Source: Bin90 sp965214635
GTDB taxonomy: Bacteria; Chloroflexota; Dehalococcoidia; Lucifugimonadales; JADFKI01
Length of the DNA: 64,000 nt
Assembly: GCA_965214635.1 (NCBI GenBank)
Contig: OZ243964.1
Span: 186,001 to 250,000 of the forward strand
Direction: 5' to 3'
Below, piece by piece: positions 54,435 to 63,961 of the stretch. The translations under genes were made by a program, and so were the position numbers. The notes beneath the pieces are model-generated. The model ran no database searches, was not told the origin of the DNA, and saw only the letters and a program-made list of their open reading frames with translations. The number at the start of each line of letters is the position of its first letter. The stretch's first letter is position 1.

Positions 54435-54995
54435 CTAGTCTTTCAGTGTTGCGGCGAGGCGGCGCATGGCTTCGCTGGTGCTGCCCATGTAGAACGGAGG
54501 CGCCTCGTCGTGCACCACTTTGAGGCAGACAAAAATGGGGCCAGTTTGGCTCATTATGTTCGGCAGCTCGCTTGCCAAGTCTTCTAGGTCATCGAACTCG
54601 TAACTGGCGTTGTAGCCGGCTTCGCGTGCCATTCCGGCTAGGTTGAACTTGCCGGCGCCGGGGATGGGCTGTGCTCCGGTTGTAAAGTACACCCCGTCCT
54701 CGAAGACGAAGTGGACTAGGTTTTGCGGCTCTTGGTCTGCTATGGTTACGAGGCTGCCGAGGTTCATCAACAGGGAGCCGTCGCCATCCAGCACGATGAC
54801 CTTCTTGTGCGGTTGTGCGATGGCAAGCCCGAGTGCCACAGAAGACGCCTTGCCCATTGCGCCGAAGATGGGCAGGTCGAGCGTTTGGTCTTCGCTCGCA
54901 TTGTCCCAGTATCGATTGGGCGTCATTGTGGTAACGACGATGGCGTCGTTGCGCTCGCGGCTGATGGCGGTTGCGGCGTCTTGCGACGAAATCAT
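54435..54995 (-). CDS. TPP-binding subunit (sulfopyruvate/phosphonopyruvate decarboxylase beta-like)
   Basis: A 186-aa protein made only of the TPP pyrophosphate-binding domain. The TPP motif is GDGSLLMNLGSLVTIADQ with the Asn ligand, followed by the FEDGVYFTTGAQ block. The pattern matches ComE-type beta subunits of sulfopyruvate decarboxylase or the C-terminal half of phosphonopyruvate decarboxylase. The partner PYR domain is not seen nearby. The start is the ATG at 54995 with AGGAG about 10 nt upstream. Confidence 0.75.
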   Translation of the reverse strand: MISSQDAATAISRERNDAIVVTTMTPNRYWDNASEDQTLDLPIFGAMGKASSVALGLAIAQPHKKVIVLDGDGSLLMNLGSLVTIADQEPQNLVHFVFEDGVYFTTGAQPIPGAGKFNLAGMAREAGYNASYEFDDLEDLASELPNIMSQTGPIFVCLKVVHDEAPPFYMGSTSEAMRRLAATLKD

Positions 54996-55146
54996 AGAGT
55001 TGCGGCTCCTGTGTTGTGAGTTATGCGACGGTAAGATTTTAGTAGGTTTGGCAAGAGTAAAGCAACAGTGCCGTTCTCGGGGGATTCTCAATCACAGTTG
55101 CAGTTCCTGAATTATCTTTGCTGCTGGTCGAGAATACCGCGCGGGT

Positions 55147-55767
55147 TTATCGGCTTGTTCGCCGCCCTGTGGGGCCTCGGTACTGCATATCGTCGGGCAG
55201 GGATTGGGTGATGTTGAGGCTTGCGATTGTGCGCTGGACGATGAACGCCACAACATCGTCGAGGGATTGCGGTTTGAGGTAGAAGGGCGGTTCCGGCGGC
55301 AGAACTGTTATGCCCAAACGGGAAAGGGCGGCTAGGTTTTCTAGGTGGATGGCGTTCAGAGGGGTTTCGCGCGGGACTATCGTCAGGGGACGGCGCTCTT
55401 TGATGCACACATCGGCGGCGCGGCGGATGAGGTTGTCAGACAAGCCGTGCGCGATGGCGGCGGCGGTGGTCATGCTGCACGGGACGATAGCCATGCCCTG
55501 CGCGGGGAATGTGCCGCTTGCGATGGGCGCGCCTAGTTCGCCGGGCGCATAGTAGGCAAAGTCGCCGGCGTCTTGCCAGCGTTCCATAGCGTCGCCGAAT
55601 GAGTGGGACATCTCTTCTTGCCACACCATGCGTGCCGCTCCGGATGCGCTTGCGGCCACAGGGACATGCCTATGCAGCAGTTCATCGATGAGCGCACTGG
55701 CGATGACAGAGCCGCTTGCGCCCGTAATGCCCACGATGACTGGGTTATTTGGAGTGTTGTCTTGCAT
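55147..55767 (-). CDS. ubiX: UbiX flavin prenyltransferase
   Basis: A 206-aa UbiX-family enzyme that makes prenyl-FMN, the cofactor of UbiD decarboxylases. It opens VIVGITGASGSVIASALIDELL by pattern, with APIASGTFPAQGMAIVPCSMTTAAAIAHGLSDNLI in the core and RRPLTIVPRETPLNAIHLEN as the prenyl/FMN block. It lies 89 nt after ubiA and belongs functionally with the ubiD gene at 56732-58189. Confidence 0.94.
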   Translation of the reverse strand: MQDNTPNNPVIVGITGASGSVIASALIDELLHRHVPVAASASGAARMVWQEEMSHSFGDAMERWQDAGDFAYYAPGELGAPIASGTFPAQGMAIVPCSMTTAAAIAHGLSDNLIRRAADVCIKERRPLTIVPRETPLNAIHLENLAALSRLGITVLPPEPPFYLKPQSLDDVVAFIVQRTIASLNITQSLPDDMQYRGPTGRRTSR

Positions 55768-55856
55768 CGTTTCGCTCCCAATGGGCGGCTTTGGATTGTC
55801 GCTTTCTTGGAGTGATTCATTGCTTCACAGCGGATACGGCTAGGGTTCATCATCCA

Positions 55857-56735
55857 TCATATCAGGACTGCTGCCAGCGTTGCGACGAGTATGGCGGTGG
55901 ACACATAGGCGTTGATGCGAAAGAACGCCATCCCTAGCTTTGAGAGGTCGTGCGGGGATACCAGCCTATGCTTGTAGATGAGGAAGCCCGCCGCCAGCGC
56001 AAGACCTATGTAGTAGAGCCAGTTCAGCTCCATCCAAACGCCTAGTGCTATCAAGGCGCCTAGTGCTAGGCAGTCCAATATGCGTGCCCACCAAAACGCC
56101 GCCATGACACCGAAGCGGCTCGCGACTGAGTGCAGCCCGGCTTTGTGTTGGAAATCGTAGTCTTGCGTATGGTACAGGATGTCGAAACTGCCCGCCCACA
56201 GCGCCACGGCGAGCGATAGCAGCACGGGTTGCCATGCTAGGCTGCCGGTTACGCCGACCCACGCTCCGGTGGGGGCGATGGCGAGCGCCCAGCCCAGCAG
56301 CAGGTTGGAAGTCCATGTGAAGCGTTTCGTGTATGGGTAGAAGACGAGGTATGCTGCGGCGACGGGTGCGAGTGCGAATGCTAGGGGGTTGAGCATGTAT
56401 GCGGCAAGCAGGAACAGGGCGAGCGCCGCGACGGTGAGCAGGGTCATATCACGCACGGCGAGGATGCCTGCGGGCAGGTGGCGCGCAGCGTTTCGGGGGT
56501 TTTGGGCGTCTATGTGGCGGTCGATGATGCGGTTCGCTGCCATTCCGACGGTGCGCGCGCCGACCATTGCGAGGGTAATCCATACGAACTGCCAGAGCGT
56601 CGGCAAGCCGCCTGCCGCCAATATCATGCCAGTGTATGCGAACGGCAGGGCGAAGATGCTCTCGTGGAACTTGATGGCGTCCAAGAACAGGGCGGTCTTT
56701 CTGCCGACTGAAATCGGGATTGCGGCTAGGCTCAT
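55857..56735 (-). CDS. ubiA: UbiA-type prenyltransferase
   Basis: A polytopic membrane prenyltransferase (292 aa from the ATG at 56735). The first Asp-rich motif is NRIIDRHIDAQNPRNAAR (NxxxDxxxD), and the second is in ILYHTQDYDFQHKAGLHS. These bind the polyprenyl diphosphate with Mg2+. It attaches a polyprenyl chain to an aromatic acid in quinone synthesis. The start overlaps the ubiD stop in ATGA (56732-56735). An upstream ATG at 56753 lies inside ubiD. Confidence 0.93.
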   Translation of the reverse strand: MSLAAIPISVGRKTALFLDAIKFHESIFALPFAYTGMILAAGGLPTLWQFVWITLAMVGARTVGMAANRIIDRHIDAQNPRNAARHLPAGILAVRDMTLLTVAALALFLLAAYMLNPLAFALAPVAAAYLVFYPYTKRFTWTSNLLLGWALAIAPTGAWVGVTGSLAWQPVLLSLAVALWAGSFDILYHTQDYDFQHKAGLHSVASRFGVMAAFWWARILDCLALGALIALGVWMELNWLYYIGLALAAGFLIYKHRLVSPHDLSKLGMAFFRINAYVSTAILVATLAAVLI

Positions 56736-58189
56736 ATGCCGTACTCCTGCCACCTGCGGTCGACGAGGCGCTTGATGTCGTCGCTCATCACGATGTCGGG
56801 GGGCCAGTCGCGCGTGCGCCCGTCTAGGCGTCCCTTTGCGGTGGCGTCGATGCCAACCTTGCTGCCGTAGCGCGGGATTGCGCTTGCGTGGTCGAGGTCA
56901 TCTATCGGGCCTTCGGAAAACACGATGTCGTTGGCAGGGTCGAGGTTGGCGGTAACGCGCCACGCCACCTCGGATGGGTTTTGCACATCCACATAGTGGT
57001 CGACGACGATGATGGTCTTCGTGAGCATCATCAAGCCCAGCCCCCAAAGTGCGTTCATCACCTTGCGGGCGTGTCCGGGGTATTCTTTCTTGATAGACAC
57101 GAGGAGCAGGTTGTGGAAGATGCCCTCGGCAGGCATGTTTATGTCCACGACTTCTGGGAGGGTGGCTTGGAGTGCGGGCAGCATTATGCGCTCGCTCGCC
57201 TTGCCCATGAAGAAGTCTTCTTTCGGTGGCACGCCTACGAAAGTAGTCGGATATATGGGGTTGCGGCGGTGAGTGATTGCCGTCAGGTGGAACACAGGGT
57301 AGTCTTCGGGCAGGGAGTAGTAGCCGGTGTGGTCTCCAAACGGGCCCTCAGGACGAAGTTCGCCGGGGATGACATAGCCCTCGAGGACGAACTCGGCATG
57401 GGCGGGCACTTCTAGGTCGATGGTCTTGCACTTAACCATCTCCACAGCTTTGCTGCGAATGATGCCGGAGACGGCAATTTCGTCCATATCGGGCGGCAAG
57501 GGCATAGAGCCGCTCCATATGGTTGTGGGGTCGCCGCCTAGCGCAACAGCGACCTCCAAGCGCTCCATTTGCGCTGCTTCGCCGCTGCGGTAGTGGCGCG
57601 CGCCCACCTTGTGCGATTGCCAATGCATGCCCATTGTGCGCCCATCGAAGACTTGCATGCGGTAAGTGCCCACATTGCGCCTGCCTGTCTCGGGGTCGCG
57701 GGATATGACGAGCGGCAGCGTTATGTATCGTCCCCCGTCGAGCGGCCAGCATTGCAGTGTGGGGATGCGGTTCACATCGGCTTCGTCGCCGGTCAGCACC
57801 ACATCTTGGCAGGGTGCGCGTCTGGTGAGCTTGGGTTGGCTGCGTGCGATGCCGGCGAGTTCCCCTAGTAGCCGGATCTTGTTGCCGATGCCGGATGGTG
57901 GTCCCTGCGCCAAGCCTAGCAGCTTGCGTACGCGCGCCGTAAGTTTGTCGATGTGGTCGACGCCCAACGCCCACGCCACGCGCTGATGTGTGCCGAAAAT
58001 GTTGATTAGCACGGGGATGTCGCCGCCATCCACATTCTCAAAGAGAAGCGCTGGCCCGCCTTCCGCAATGACGCGGCTTGCGATTTCGGTTAGCTCCATC
58101 TTGGAGCTAACGGGCGCTTCTATGCGGCGCAGTTCGTCCCGTTCTTCGAGGAAATGGATGAAGTCGCGCAGGTCTTGGAATGTGGTCAT
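56732..58189 (-). CDS. ubiD: UbiD-family decarboxylase
   Basis: A 485-aa prenyl-FMN-dependent decarboxylase. Conserved stretches include NIFGTHQRVAWALG, NVGTYRMQVFDGRTMGMHWQ with Arg/His binding residues, and LRPEGPFGDHTGYY with the catalytic Glu-Arg region. With ubiA and ubiX it forms a quinone (probably menaquinone-type) biosynthesis set, though aromatic-acid decarboxylation is also possible. The start overlaps the stop of the upstream fusion gene by 4 nt (ATGA 58186-58189). Confidence 0.94.
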   Translation of the reverse strand: MTTFQDLRDFIHFLEERDELRRIEAPVSSKMELTEIASRVIAEGGPALLFENVDGGDIPVLINIFGTHQRVAWALGVDHIDKLTARVRKLLGLAQGPPSGIGNKIRLLGELAGIARSQPKLTRRAPCQDVVLTGDEADVNRIPTLQCWPLDGGRYITLPLVISRDPETGRRNVGTYRMQVFDGRTMGMHWQSHKVGARHYRSGEAAQMERLEVAVALGGDPTTIWSGSMPLPPDMDEIAVSGIIRSKAVEMVKCKTIDLEVPAHAEFVLEGYVIPGELRPEGPFGDHTGYYSLPEDYPVFHLTAITHRRNPIYPTTFVGVPPKEDFFMGKASERIMLPALQATLPEVVDINMPAEGIFHNLLLVSIKKEYPGHARKVMNALWGLGLMMLTKTIIVVDHYVDVQNPSEVAWRVTANLDPANDIVFSEGPIDDLDHASAIPRYGSKVGIDATAKGRLDGRTRDWPPDIVMSDDIKRLVDRRWQEYGI

Positions 58190-59352
58190 GGAGATCCCGT
58201 ACGGGCTGCTTGTCGGATGCCTGTCGAGGACACATCGCTGCGAAAGGCGGCTTCGGGGATGGCGGTGAACATGTCGGCAAAGTCTGCTGGGATGCCCACA
58301 TCGGCGAGCGTGCGAAAAGTGCTGCCGTCGGTGCGACCGGCGACGAGGAAACGGCAGCCTTGGCGGCGCATACTGTCTAGCGCCAACAGCATCTTGGCAT
58401 TGCTGCCATCGTAGTAGCGCGGGTCTATCAGTCGGATGGCGGTGTCCGCTCCGATGACGAACACGCAGCCGGGCAGTAGGCTTGCTTTGTCCACGAACAC
58501 CGGCTCTCGCGTCAGCACCACGCTCGCCTTGCCGCGGAATTGCGATATACGGCGGCGCACTTCGTTCGCAGGCAGCGGGGGCTTGTCCACATTAGCGATT
58601 GCAAGCTCATAGGCTACATCGGCGCATATGAGCTGCGAGGCTGTCAGTGCGAGCGCCTCATGCCCTTCGTGGAGCGGGTTGAATGAGCCGGGGAGGACAC
58701 CGCCGCTAAACTTGCCGTCTGGAATCATGCCGCCATCAGGCTGGACGAGTACGCAGTCGATGTGGGACGCAATCAGCGCATCGATGGGGTCGGCGTGCTG
58801 TGTGGTGGTCGTATGAACCTTCTCTGATTGGTCTAGGGGCAAGGCGAAGTCGATGCCCAAGCCGGCGCTCTCGGCGATGGCGCGCAGTATCAGCAGGCTT
58901 GCGAGTTCGTCCTCGCCGGCGCGGTCGCGCATCCCTTTCACGAAAGTTACATCGTAGATCGTAACGGCGGCAGCGGTGTGGGCAGCGACGAAGCATCGGT
59001 GTTCGCCGCGCTTGATGCGGTCTGTGGCTATGGTAGCGGTGCAGGCGATGCCCATCACGGGGGAGTTGTCTGAACGCAGCTGCACAGCGCGGCGGTATGC
59101 GGTGTGTGCCATCAGCTTCGCCGTGTCCGCAGACACGAACTGCGACGGCTCGACGCCGACGAACTCGGCTAGGGCGGACGCGGCGTATGGCACACGGATT
59201 TCCAAGACGGTGCGGGATGCGCCGGGAACGCCGAGCAACCACGATATTGCTGCCGTGCCTGCGCCGGCAACAGCGAAAACGGCTGCTGTGGGGCTGTCGT
59301 GGATTTGTCGTATCAAGTCGGTGGAGAAGTGCGTTTCTGAGGGCATTGGCAT
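58186..59352 (-). CDS. Fusion of CinA-C/PncC-like and nucleotidyltransferase domains
   Basis: A 388-aa two-domain protein. Residues about 1-175 look like the C-terminal CinA/PncC domain (AVAGAGTAAISWLLGVPGASRTVLE, MGIACTATIATDR), the NMN-deamidase family. Residues about 215-388 are an NMNAT-like nucleotidyltransferase: the HIGH-type motif GSFNPLHEGH (222-231) and SSTGIR (375-380) near the end. The combination suggests NAD(P) salvage, but the N-terminal catalytic residues are not certain. It is the first gene of the run fusion-ubiD-ubiA-ubiX, with a 4-nt overlap to ubiD. Confidence 0.82.
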   Translation of the reverse strand: MPMPSETHFSTDLIRQIHDSPTAAVFAVAGAGTAAISWLLGVPGASRTVLEIRVPYAASALAEFVGVEPSQFVSADTAKLMAHTAYRRAVQLRSDNSPVMGIACTATIATDRIKRGEHRCFVAAHTAAAVTIYDVTFVKGMRDRAGEDELASLLILRAIAESAGLGIDFALPLDQSEKVHTTTTQHADPIDALIASHIDCVLVQPDGGMIPDGKFSGGVLPGSFNPLHEGHEALALTASQLICADVAYELAIANVDKPPLPANEVRRRISQFRGKASVVLTREPVFVDKASLLPGCVFVIGADTAIRLIDPRYYDGSNAKMLLALDSMRRQGCRFLVAGRTDGSTFRTLADVGIPADFADMFTAIPEAAFRSDVSSTGIRQAARTGSP

Positions 59353-59446
59353 GGCATGTGCGCCGCAGCGTCAGTGGGTTGATATTAGATCGAATTGTAG
59401 CAGAATGCGTCGAGTGTGTCTGTGCGAGTTTGGTGTGGGCGGTTGG

Positions 59447-60382
59447 CTATTGCGTATGTGAGTATGTCTTGCGGTAGTGGGCGACGACTTGTGCGATGCC
59501 ATCCGCAAGCGGCACTTGGGGTTGCCACTCGAAGGCTTGCTGCGCTTTGGATGGGTCGATGCTGATGGCGTCAGCTTCGCCCGGGCGCACTGGGGCGTAT
59601 GTCGGCTGCATGTCAGAGCCGGTTGCGCTGCGGACAGCGTCGAATATCTCATAGTCGGATATGCCAACACCGTATGCTAGATTGTATGTCTCATCGTCGC
59701 CGTTGTTGGTCAATGCGGCAATGTTGGCGGCTACGATGTCTTGCACATAGATGTAATCGCGGGTCTTCGTGCCGTCTCCGAATATAGTGGGCTGCTCACC
59801 ACGGCTGAGCTGGCCAGTGAAGATGCCGACCACGCCTGCCTCGCCGCCGGGGTTCTGGCGGGGGCCGTACACATTGCCGTAGCGGAATATCTTGTGGCGG
59901 ATGCCGTAGGTGTCGGTGTAGAGGCGTATGAAGGTTTCCACGCTAAGCTTTGACGCGCCGTAGATGCTCTCCGGGCGCTGCGGATGATCCTCGGGCATGG
60001 GAAGGCGCTGCGGAGTGGCGTACACGGCGCAGGTGGATGGGAATATGATGCGGCGTACACCGTTGGCGACGCAGGCTTGCAGAACATTCAGCGAGCCGAG
60101 GATGTTGATGCGTGCATCGTGCGCGGGGTCGGACATGGAGTTGCGGACACTGATCTGTGCGGCGTGGTGATTGACCACATCGGGTTTGGCGTCGGCGAAT
60201 GCGTCTGCGACCGCCTGTGCGTCGATGATGTCAGTTTCGTACATGGCTGCTTTGGAGTTCAGGTTAGCGCGGTTACCTGCGGACATGTCGTCCATCACGA
60301 ACACGGAGTGCCCGTCGGCAACTAGAGCATCCACGATATGCGATCCGATGAAGCCAGCTCCTCCCGTAACTAAAACTCGCAT
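59447..60382 (-). CDS. NAD-dependent sugar-nucleotide epimerase (GalE-like)
   Basis: A 311-aa extended SDR. MRVLVTGGAGFIGSHIVDAL is the GxxGxxG NAD loop, and the catalytic YxxxK is in SIYGASKLSVETF. FRYGNVYGPRQNP and DYIYVQDIVAAN are typical of UDP-glucose 4-epimerase-like enzymes. I used the ATG at 60382 (GGAG 10 nt upstream) instead of a frame 34 codons longer. A TATAAT at 60434-60429 (minus strand) is a plausible -10 box. Confidence 0.9.
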   Translation of the reverse strand: MRVLVTGGAGFIGSHIVDALVADGHSVFVMDDMSAGNRANLNSKAAMYETDIIDAQAVADAFADAKPDVVNHHAAQISVRNSMSDPAHDARINILGSLNVLQACVANGVRRIIFPSTCAVYATPQRLPMPEDHPQRPESIYGASKLSVETFIRLYTDTYGIRHKIFRYGNVYGPRQNPGGEAGVVGIFTGQLSRGEQPTIFGDGTKTRDYIYVQDIVAANIAALTNNGDDETYNLAYGVGISDYEIFDAVRSATGSDMQPTYAPVRPGEADAISIDPSKAQQAFEWQPQVPLADGIAQVVAHYRKTYSHTQ

Positions 60383-60694
60383 TGGGAATTGACTCCTTTC
60401 AGGCTTAAGGCGTTGTTGATGAAAGTATATTATATCTAATAGAATGGGGTTGCGATTGGTATGAATTGTTGTGATTTGAGACATATGGGCGGCGGACTGC
60501 CAACATTTGGCGGGGCTTGTCCGTAATCTCGGCCTGTTTTGCAGCGCATGTTGGTATATGATGGTGGGTCAAGTGTGTTGCTTGCGGGCGGGGGAGGATA
60601 TATAGATGCGGGTGCTAGCGGAATATCGCTGGAATGAACAGGGGATTGGGTAAGATTGCAAAAAGTGTGGCGTGGTAGGAGCGCTGATAGCACG
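60383..60694. other. Divergent intergenic region before galE-like and trkH
   Basis: About 310 bp. It holds the GalE-side promoter candidate (TATAAT on the minus strand at 60434-60429). Nothing else is clear: the TrkH-side frame is open back to 60656, but no good promoter or riboswitch-like fold was recognised. Confidence 0.4.
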
Positions 60695-62092
60695 ATGGTC
60701 GAGCCGGATACTGGTCAGGAATCGTATTCGGTGGAGATTAGCGTGTCCAAGCCGCACGCCTCGTCGCGGTTCAGCGCCACACCGCTGCTGATAGTGTACT
60801 TCTTTGCTGCCATCATTGCGGTGGGGACGGGGCTGCTGCTGTTGCCGTTCACACAGCATGAGGACGGGGCGACGCCATTCATGACTGCGCTCTTCACGGC
60901 GACTTCTGCCATTACGGTTACCGGGCTTGTTGTGCAGGATACGGCGTCGTATTGGACGCGCAGTGGGCAGGTCATCATCTTGGGTCTGATATACCTCGGT
61001 GGGCTAGGGTTCATGACCATCGCAACCTTCCTGCTCATCATCGTGGGGCAGCGGGTGTCTCTGACACATCGGCTTATGATGCGCGAGAATCTGATGCTAG
61101 ATCAGCTGGGCAGTCTTGTGCGGCTTACGGTGGGTGTGGTGCTGGTTGCGACCGGGATACAGGTGCTCGGGTTCATAGCGCTGTTCGTTTACTTTTACAT
61201 GTACCCATACCCGGCTTGGGAAGCGGTTTGGCAGGCGGCTTTCCACTCGGTTTCGGCGTTCAACGGAGCGGGGTTTTTGGCGTTCAACACCGACAACGGG
61301 CTGCTGGCGTTTCGGACCAGCGGTGTCTTGTTGGGCATTATTGCTGGGTTGATATTCATCGGGGCGATTAGCTACTTTGTGATAATAGACTTGGTAACCG
61401 TGCGGCGGTTCAGGCGACTTGCGCTGAACACCAAGCTCGTGCTGATAGCCACGATTGTGTTGACGCTCATAGGTGCAGTGGGGTTCTTGGCAATGGAGTA
61501 CGGCAACCCGGCTACGATAGGAACGCTTTCGCTGGGCGAAAAGGTTACGGCGTCGGTGTTTCAGGCGATAAGCGGGCGGACGGCGGGGTTCACGATTGCG
61601 AATCTGAGCGGTGCACGGGACGCATCCAACCTGCTCATGGCGGCGCTGATGTTCATTGGGGGGGCGTCGGCGTCCGTTGCGGGCGGCATAAAAGTGAACA
61701 CGCTTGCGGTAGTGATAGTTGGTATAATCGCACTGGTCAAAAATATGAATGAGGCAACAGCGTTCGGGCGCGAAATCCCGCGCTCACAGGTGCAGCGGTC
61801 GTTTGCGATATTCATACTCTCGGGCTTGTTCGCGCTTGGGGTCGTGCTGCTGCTGAGCATCACCGAGCGCGGGTTCGGGATGCTGTCGATTATGTTCGAG
61901 ACGGCATCGGCGTTTGGAACGGTTGGCCTCAGCATGGGTATCACGCCGATGCTTTCGGAGTTTGGGCAAGCGCTCATCGTGCTGTCTATGTTCGTGGGCA
62001 AGCTCGGGCCGCTCGCCGTTGGGATGACGATGGCGCAAAGCCCCGAACAGGACCTGTACCGCTATGCCCAAGAAAGAGTTACAATAGGGTAG
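60695..62092 (+). CDS. trkH: TrkH/KtrB-type potassium uptake protein
   Basis: A 465-aa membrane subunit (from ATG 60695) that forms the K+ (or Na+-coupled K+) path. It has repeated M1-P-M2-like segments with P-loop glycines in SAITVTGLVVQDT, SVSAFNGAGFLAFNT, SGRTAGFTIANL and ASAFGTVGLSMG, the four selectivity-filter regions. The start is uncertain: the frame is open from a TTG at 60656, and only a distant GGAG precedes 60695. It is followed by its regulatory NAD-binding partner. Confidence 0.9.
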   Translation: MVEPDTGQESYSVEISVSKPHASSRFSATPLLIVYFFAAIIAVGTGLLLLPFTQHEDGATPFMTALFTATSAITVTGLVVQDTASYWTRSGQVIILGLIYLGGLGFMTIATFLLIIVGQRVSLTHRLMMRENLMLDQLGSLVRLTVGVVLVATGIQVLGFIALFVYFYMYPYPAWEAVWQAAFHSVSAFNGAGFLAFNTDNGLLAFRTSGVLLGIIAGLIFIGAISYFVIIDLVTVRRFRRLALNTKLVLIATIVLTLIGAVGFLAMEYGNPATIGTLSLGEKVTASVFQAISGRTAGFTIANLSGARDASNLLMAALMFIGGASASVAGGIKVNTLAVVIVGIIALVKNMNEATAFGREIPRSQVQRSFAIFILSGLFALGVVLLLSITERGFGMLSIMFETASAFGTVGLSMGITPMLSEFGQALIVLSMFVGKLGPLAVGMTMAQSPEQDLYRYAQERVTIG

Positions 62093-62225
62093 CGATTTCC
62101 CGATATACGGGTTTCGTGTGTGATGGTGCAAGGGCTGATGAACTCCAATCTCTATGCTCTTTCGGCTCCTTACTGTGGTAGGGAAACACATAGGGCTTTC
62201 TCAGACAAAAGTTTAGGGTGAGAAG

Positions 62226-62882
62226 ATGAAGAAACAGGTAGTGGTAATCGGGCTTGGGGCGTTTGGGTCAAGCGTTGCGAGATCGCTCTATAACCAAGGG
62301 CACGATGTGCTTGCGTTGGACATAAACAACGCTAAGGTGCAAGACATGATGGGTAAAGCCACGCATGTGCTCGTCGGCGATGCCACCAACGATGTGATAC
62401 TGCGGGAGTTGGGCATACCCGACTACGATGTGGTGGTCGTGGCGATTGGCGAAAACCTTGTGGCGAGCGTGATGGTGTGCGTGATGCTGAAAGACATGGA
62501 TGTGCGCTACATCGTGGCGCGCGCGGAAGACAGACTGCACGCTAACACCCTCGAGCGGATAGGTGTGGACAAGATAGTGCAGGTGGAGACGGAAATGGGC
62601 GCACGGCTGGCGCACTCTCTGTTCCACCCGAATGTGCAAGAGTACATGGAGCTTGTGCCGAACTATGGCATTAGCAAGATTCGTGTGCCGAGCCGATTCT
62701 CGGAGCTGAACATAGGGGAGCTGCCGGGAATCAATGGCACACACAGAAACGGACTGGCGGTGCTGGCAGTGTCTCGGGGCAAGGGAATCACGCTGAAACC
62801 GGAGCGGTACTACACATTGCGCACCAACGATTGGCTGGTGCTTGCGGGCGATGACGGGCTTTTGGATAACCTTGCGATGTAG
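62226..62882 (+). CDS. trkA: TrkA/KtrA-type RCK regulator of potassium uptake
   Basis: A 218-aa cytosolic gating ring subunit. The RCK N domain starts KKQVVVIGLGAFGSSVARSL (GxGxxG) and binds NAD(H) or ATP/ADP. The RCK C domain (about 135-218) binds ligands such as c-di-AMP in some bacteria. GTGAGAAG precedes ATG. It lies 133 nt after trkH and surely works with it. Confidence 0.92.
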   Translation: MKKQVVVIGLGAFGSSVARSLYNQGHDVLALDINNAKVQDMMGKATHVLVGDATNDVILRELGIPDYDVVVVAIGENLVASVMVCVMLKDMDVRYIVARAEDRLHANTLERIGVDKIVQVETEMGARLAHSLFHPNVQEYMELVPNYGISKIRVPSRFSELNIGELPGINGTHRNGLAVLAVSRGKGITLKPERYYTLRTNDWLVLAGDDGLLDNLAM

Positions 62883-62976
62883 CGTCAGTGGTCGGCATGG
62901 CGGCGGATGTCGCTTGCCATAGGCGGCTTGACATATCGCAGGAACCGCGAGTGTGGTAGTTCTGCTAACGATGTAA

Positions 62977-63825
62977 ATGGGGATGAGAATGACAAGACGG
63001 CTGGCTTACTTGGGGCCTCCAGGGACATACTCGGAGGAGGCGGCGAAGCTATACGACGGCGATGCAGATCTGGTGGCGCAGGCGTCGCTGCCGGCGGTGG
63101 TTGGCTGCGTGGACGCAGGCGATGCAGACGAAGGCATCGTGCCTATCGAGAACAGTCTCGAGGGCGCGGTTACCTTCACGGTGGATCTGCTAATTCACGA
63201 GAGCGACTTGCAGATTAAGGGCGAACTTGTGCTGCCGATACATCACTGTTTGTTGTCAAAGCCGGGCGCCAATGTTGCGGATGCACAGGTAATATATTCT
63301 CATCCGCAGTCGCTCGCTCAATGCAGAGAGTACTTGCATCGGCGCTTCCCGAATGTCAAGCCTATGCCCTCGCTGAGCAATTCCACCGCCGTGGTAAACA
63401 TGCTTGCGAGCGAGTTACCGTCGTTGGCGATTGCAGGCAGGCAGGCGGCGGAGAACTACGGCGTAGATGTGGTGGACGAGGATGTGGAGGATAACCATAG
63501 CAACGCTACCAGATTCGTTGTGCTTACGGCACAGGCAGGCAGCGACCCTACGGGATGGGACAAGACATCGTTGTGCTTCAGCTTCGACACAGACAGACCC
63601 GGCAGTTTGGTAGGGGTGCTGCAAGAGTTCTCTTCGCGCGGCATCAACCTGAACAAGATAGAGTCGCGCCCGACGAAGAAGAGCCTCGGCAAGTATGTGT
63701 TCCTAGTCGACATAGACGGGCATAGAGCAGATACGGATGTTCGAGACGCGCTCGAGTCGCTGGGCAGGCATGTGTCGACGCTAAAAGTGCTGGGGTCGTA
63801 TCCGCGCTATCGGGGCAAGCAATAG
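62977..63825 (+). CDS. pheA: Prephenate dehydratase
   Basis: A 282-aa enzyme converting prephenate to phenylpyruvate in phenylalanine synthesis. The catalytic part opens LAYLGPPGTYSEEAAKLY and includes PIENSLEGAVTFTVD, and NATRFVVLT carries the conserved Thr-Arg-Phe. A C-terminal ACT domain (about 195-275: CFSFDTDRPGSLVGVLQEF, ESRPTKKSLGKYVFLVDI) gives Phe feedback. The start may be any of three closely spaced ATGs (62977, 62983, 62989). It is not next to tyrA. Confidence 0.95.
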   Translation: MGMRMTRRLAYLGPPGTYSEEAAKLYDGDADLVAQASLPAVVGCVDAGDADEGIVPIENSLEGAVTFTVDLLIHESDLQIKGELVLPIHHCLLSKPGANVADAQVIYSHPQSLAQCREYLHRRFPNVKPMPSLSNSTAVVNMLASELPSLAIAGRQAAENYGVDVVDEDVEDNHSNATRFVVLTAQAGSDPTGWDKTSLCFSFDTDRPGSLVGVLQEFSSRGINLNKIESRPTKKSLGKYVFLVDIDGHRADTDVRDALESLGRHVSTLKVLGSYPRYRGKQ

Positions 63826-63926
63826 ATGGAGCGCAGCTGCAACGGGTTGGTGAGCCTGTTTACCCCCCTGGGTGCATAGCTGCCAATTTGCTGCTGGGTT
63901 GAGGCGACTGAAACACCATACAAACA

Positions 63927-63961
63927 CAAACACCGCTAGTTGTATACACTAGCGGTGTTTG
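63927..63961. terminator. Hairpin after pheA
   Basis: CAAACACCGCTAGT (63927-63940) pairs perfectly with ACTAGCGGTGTTTG (63948-63961), a 14-bp stem with a 7-nt loop, about 100 nt after the pheA stop. No long T tract follows. Confidence 0.6.
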
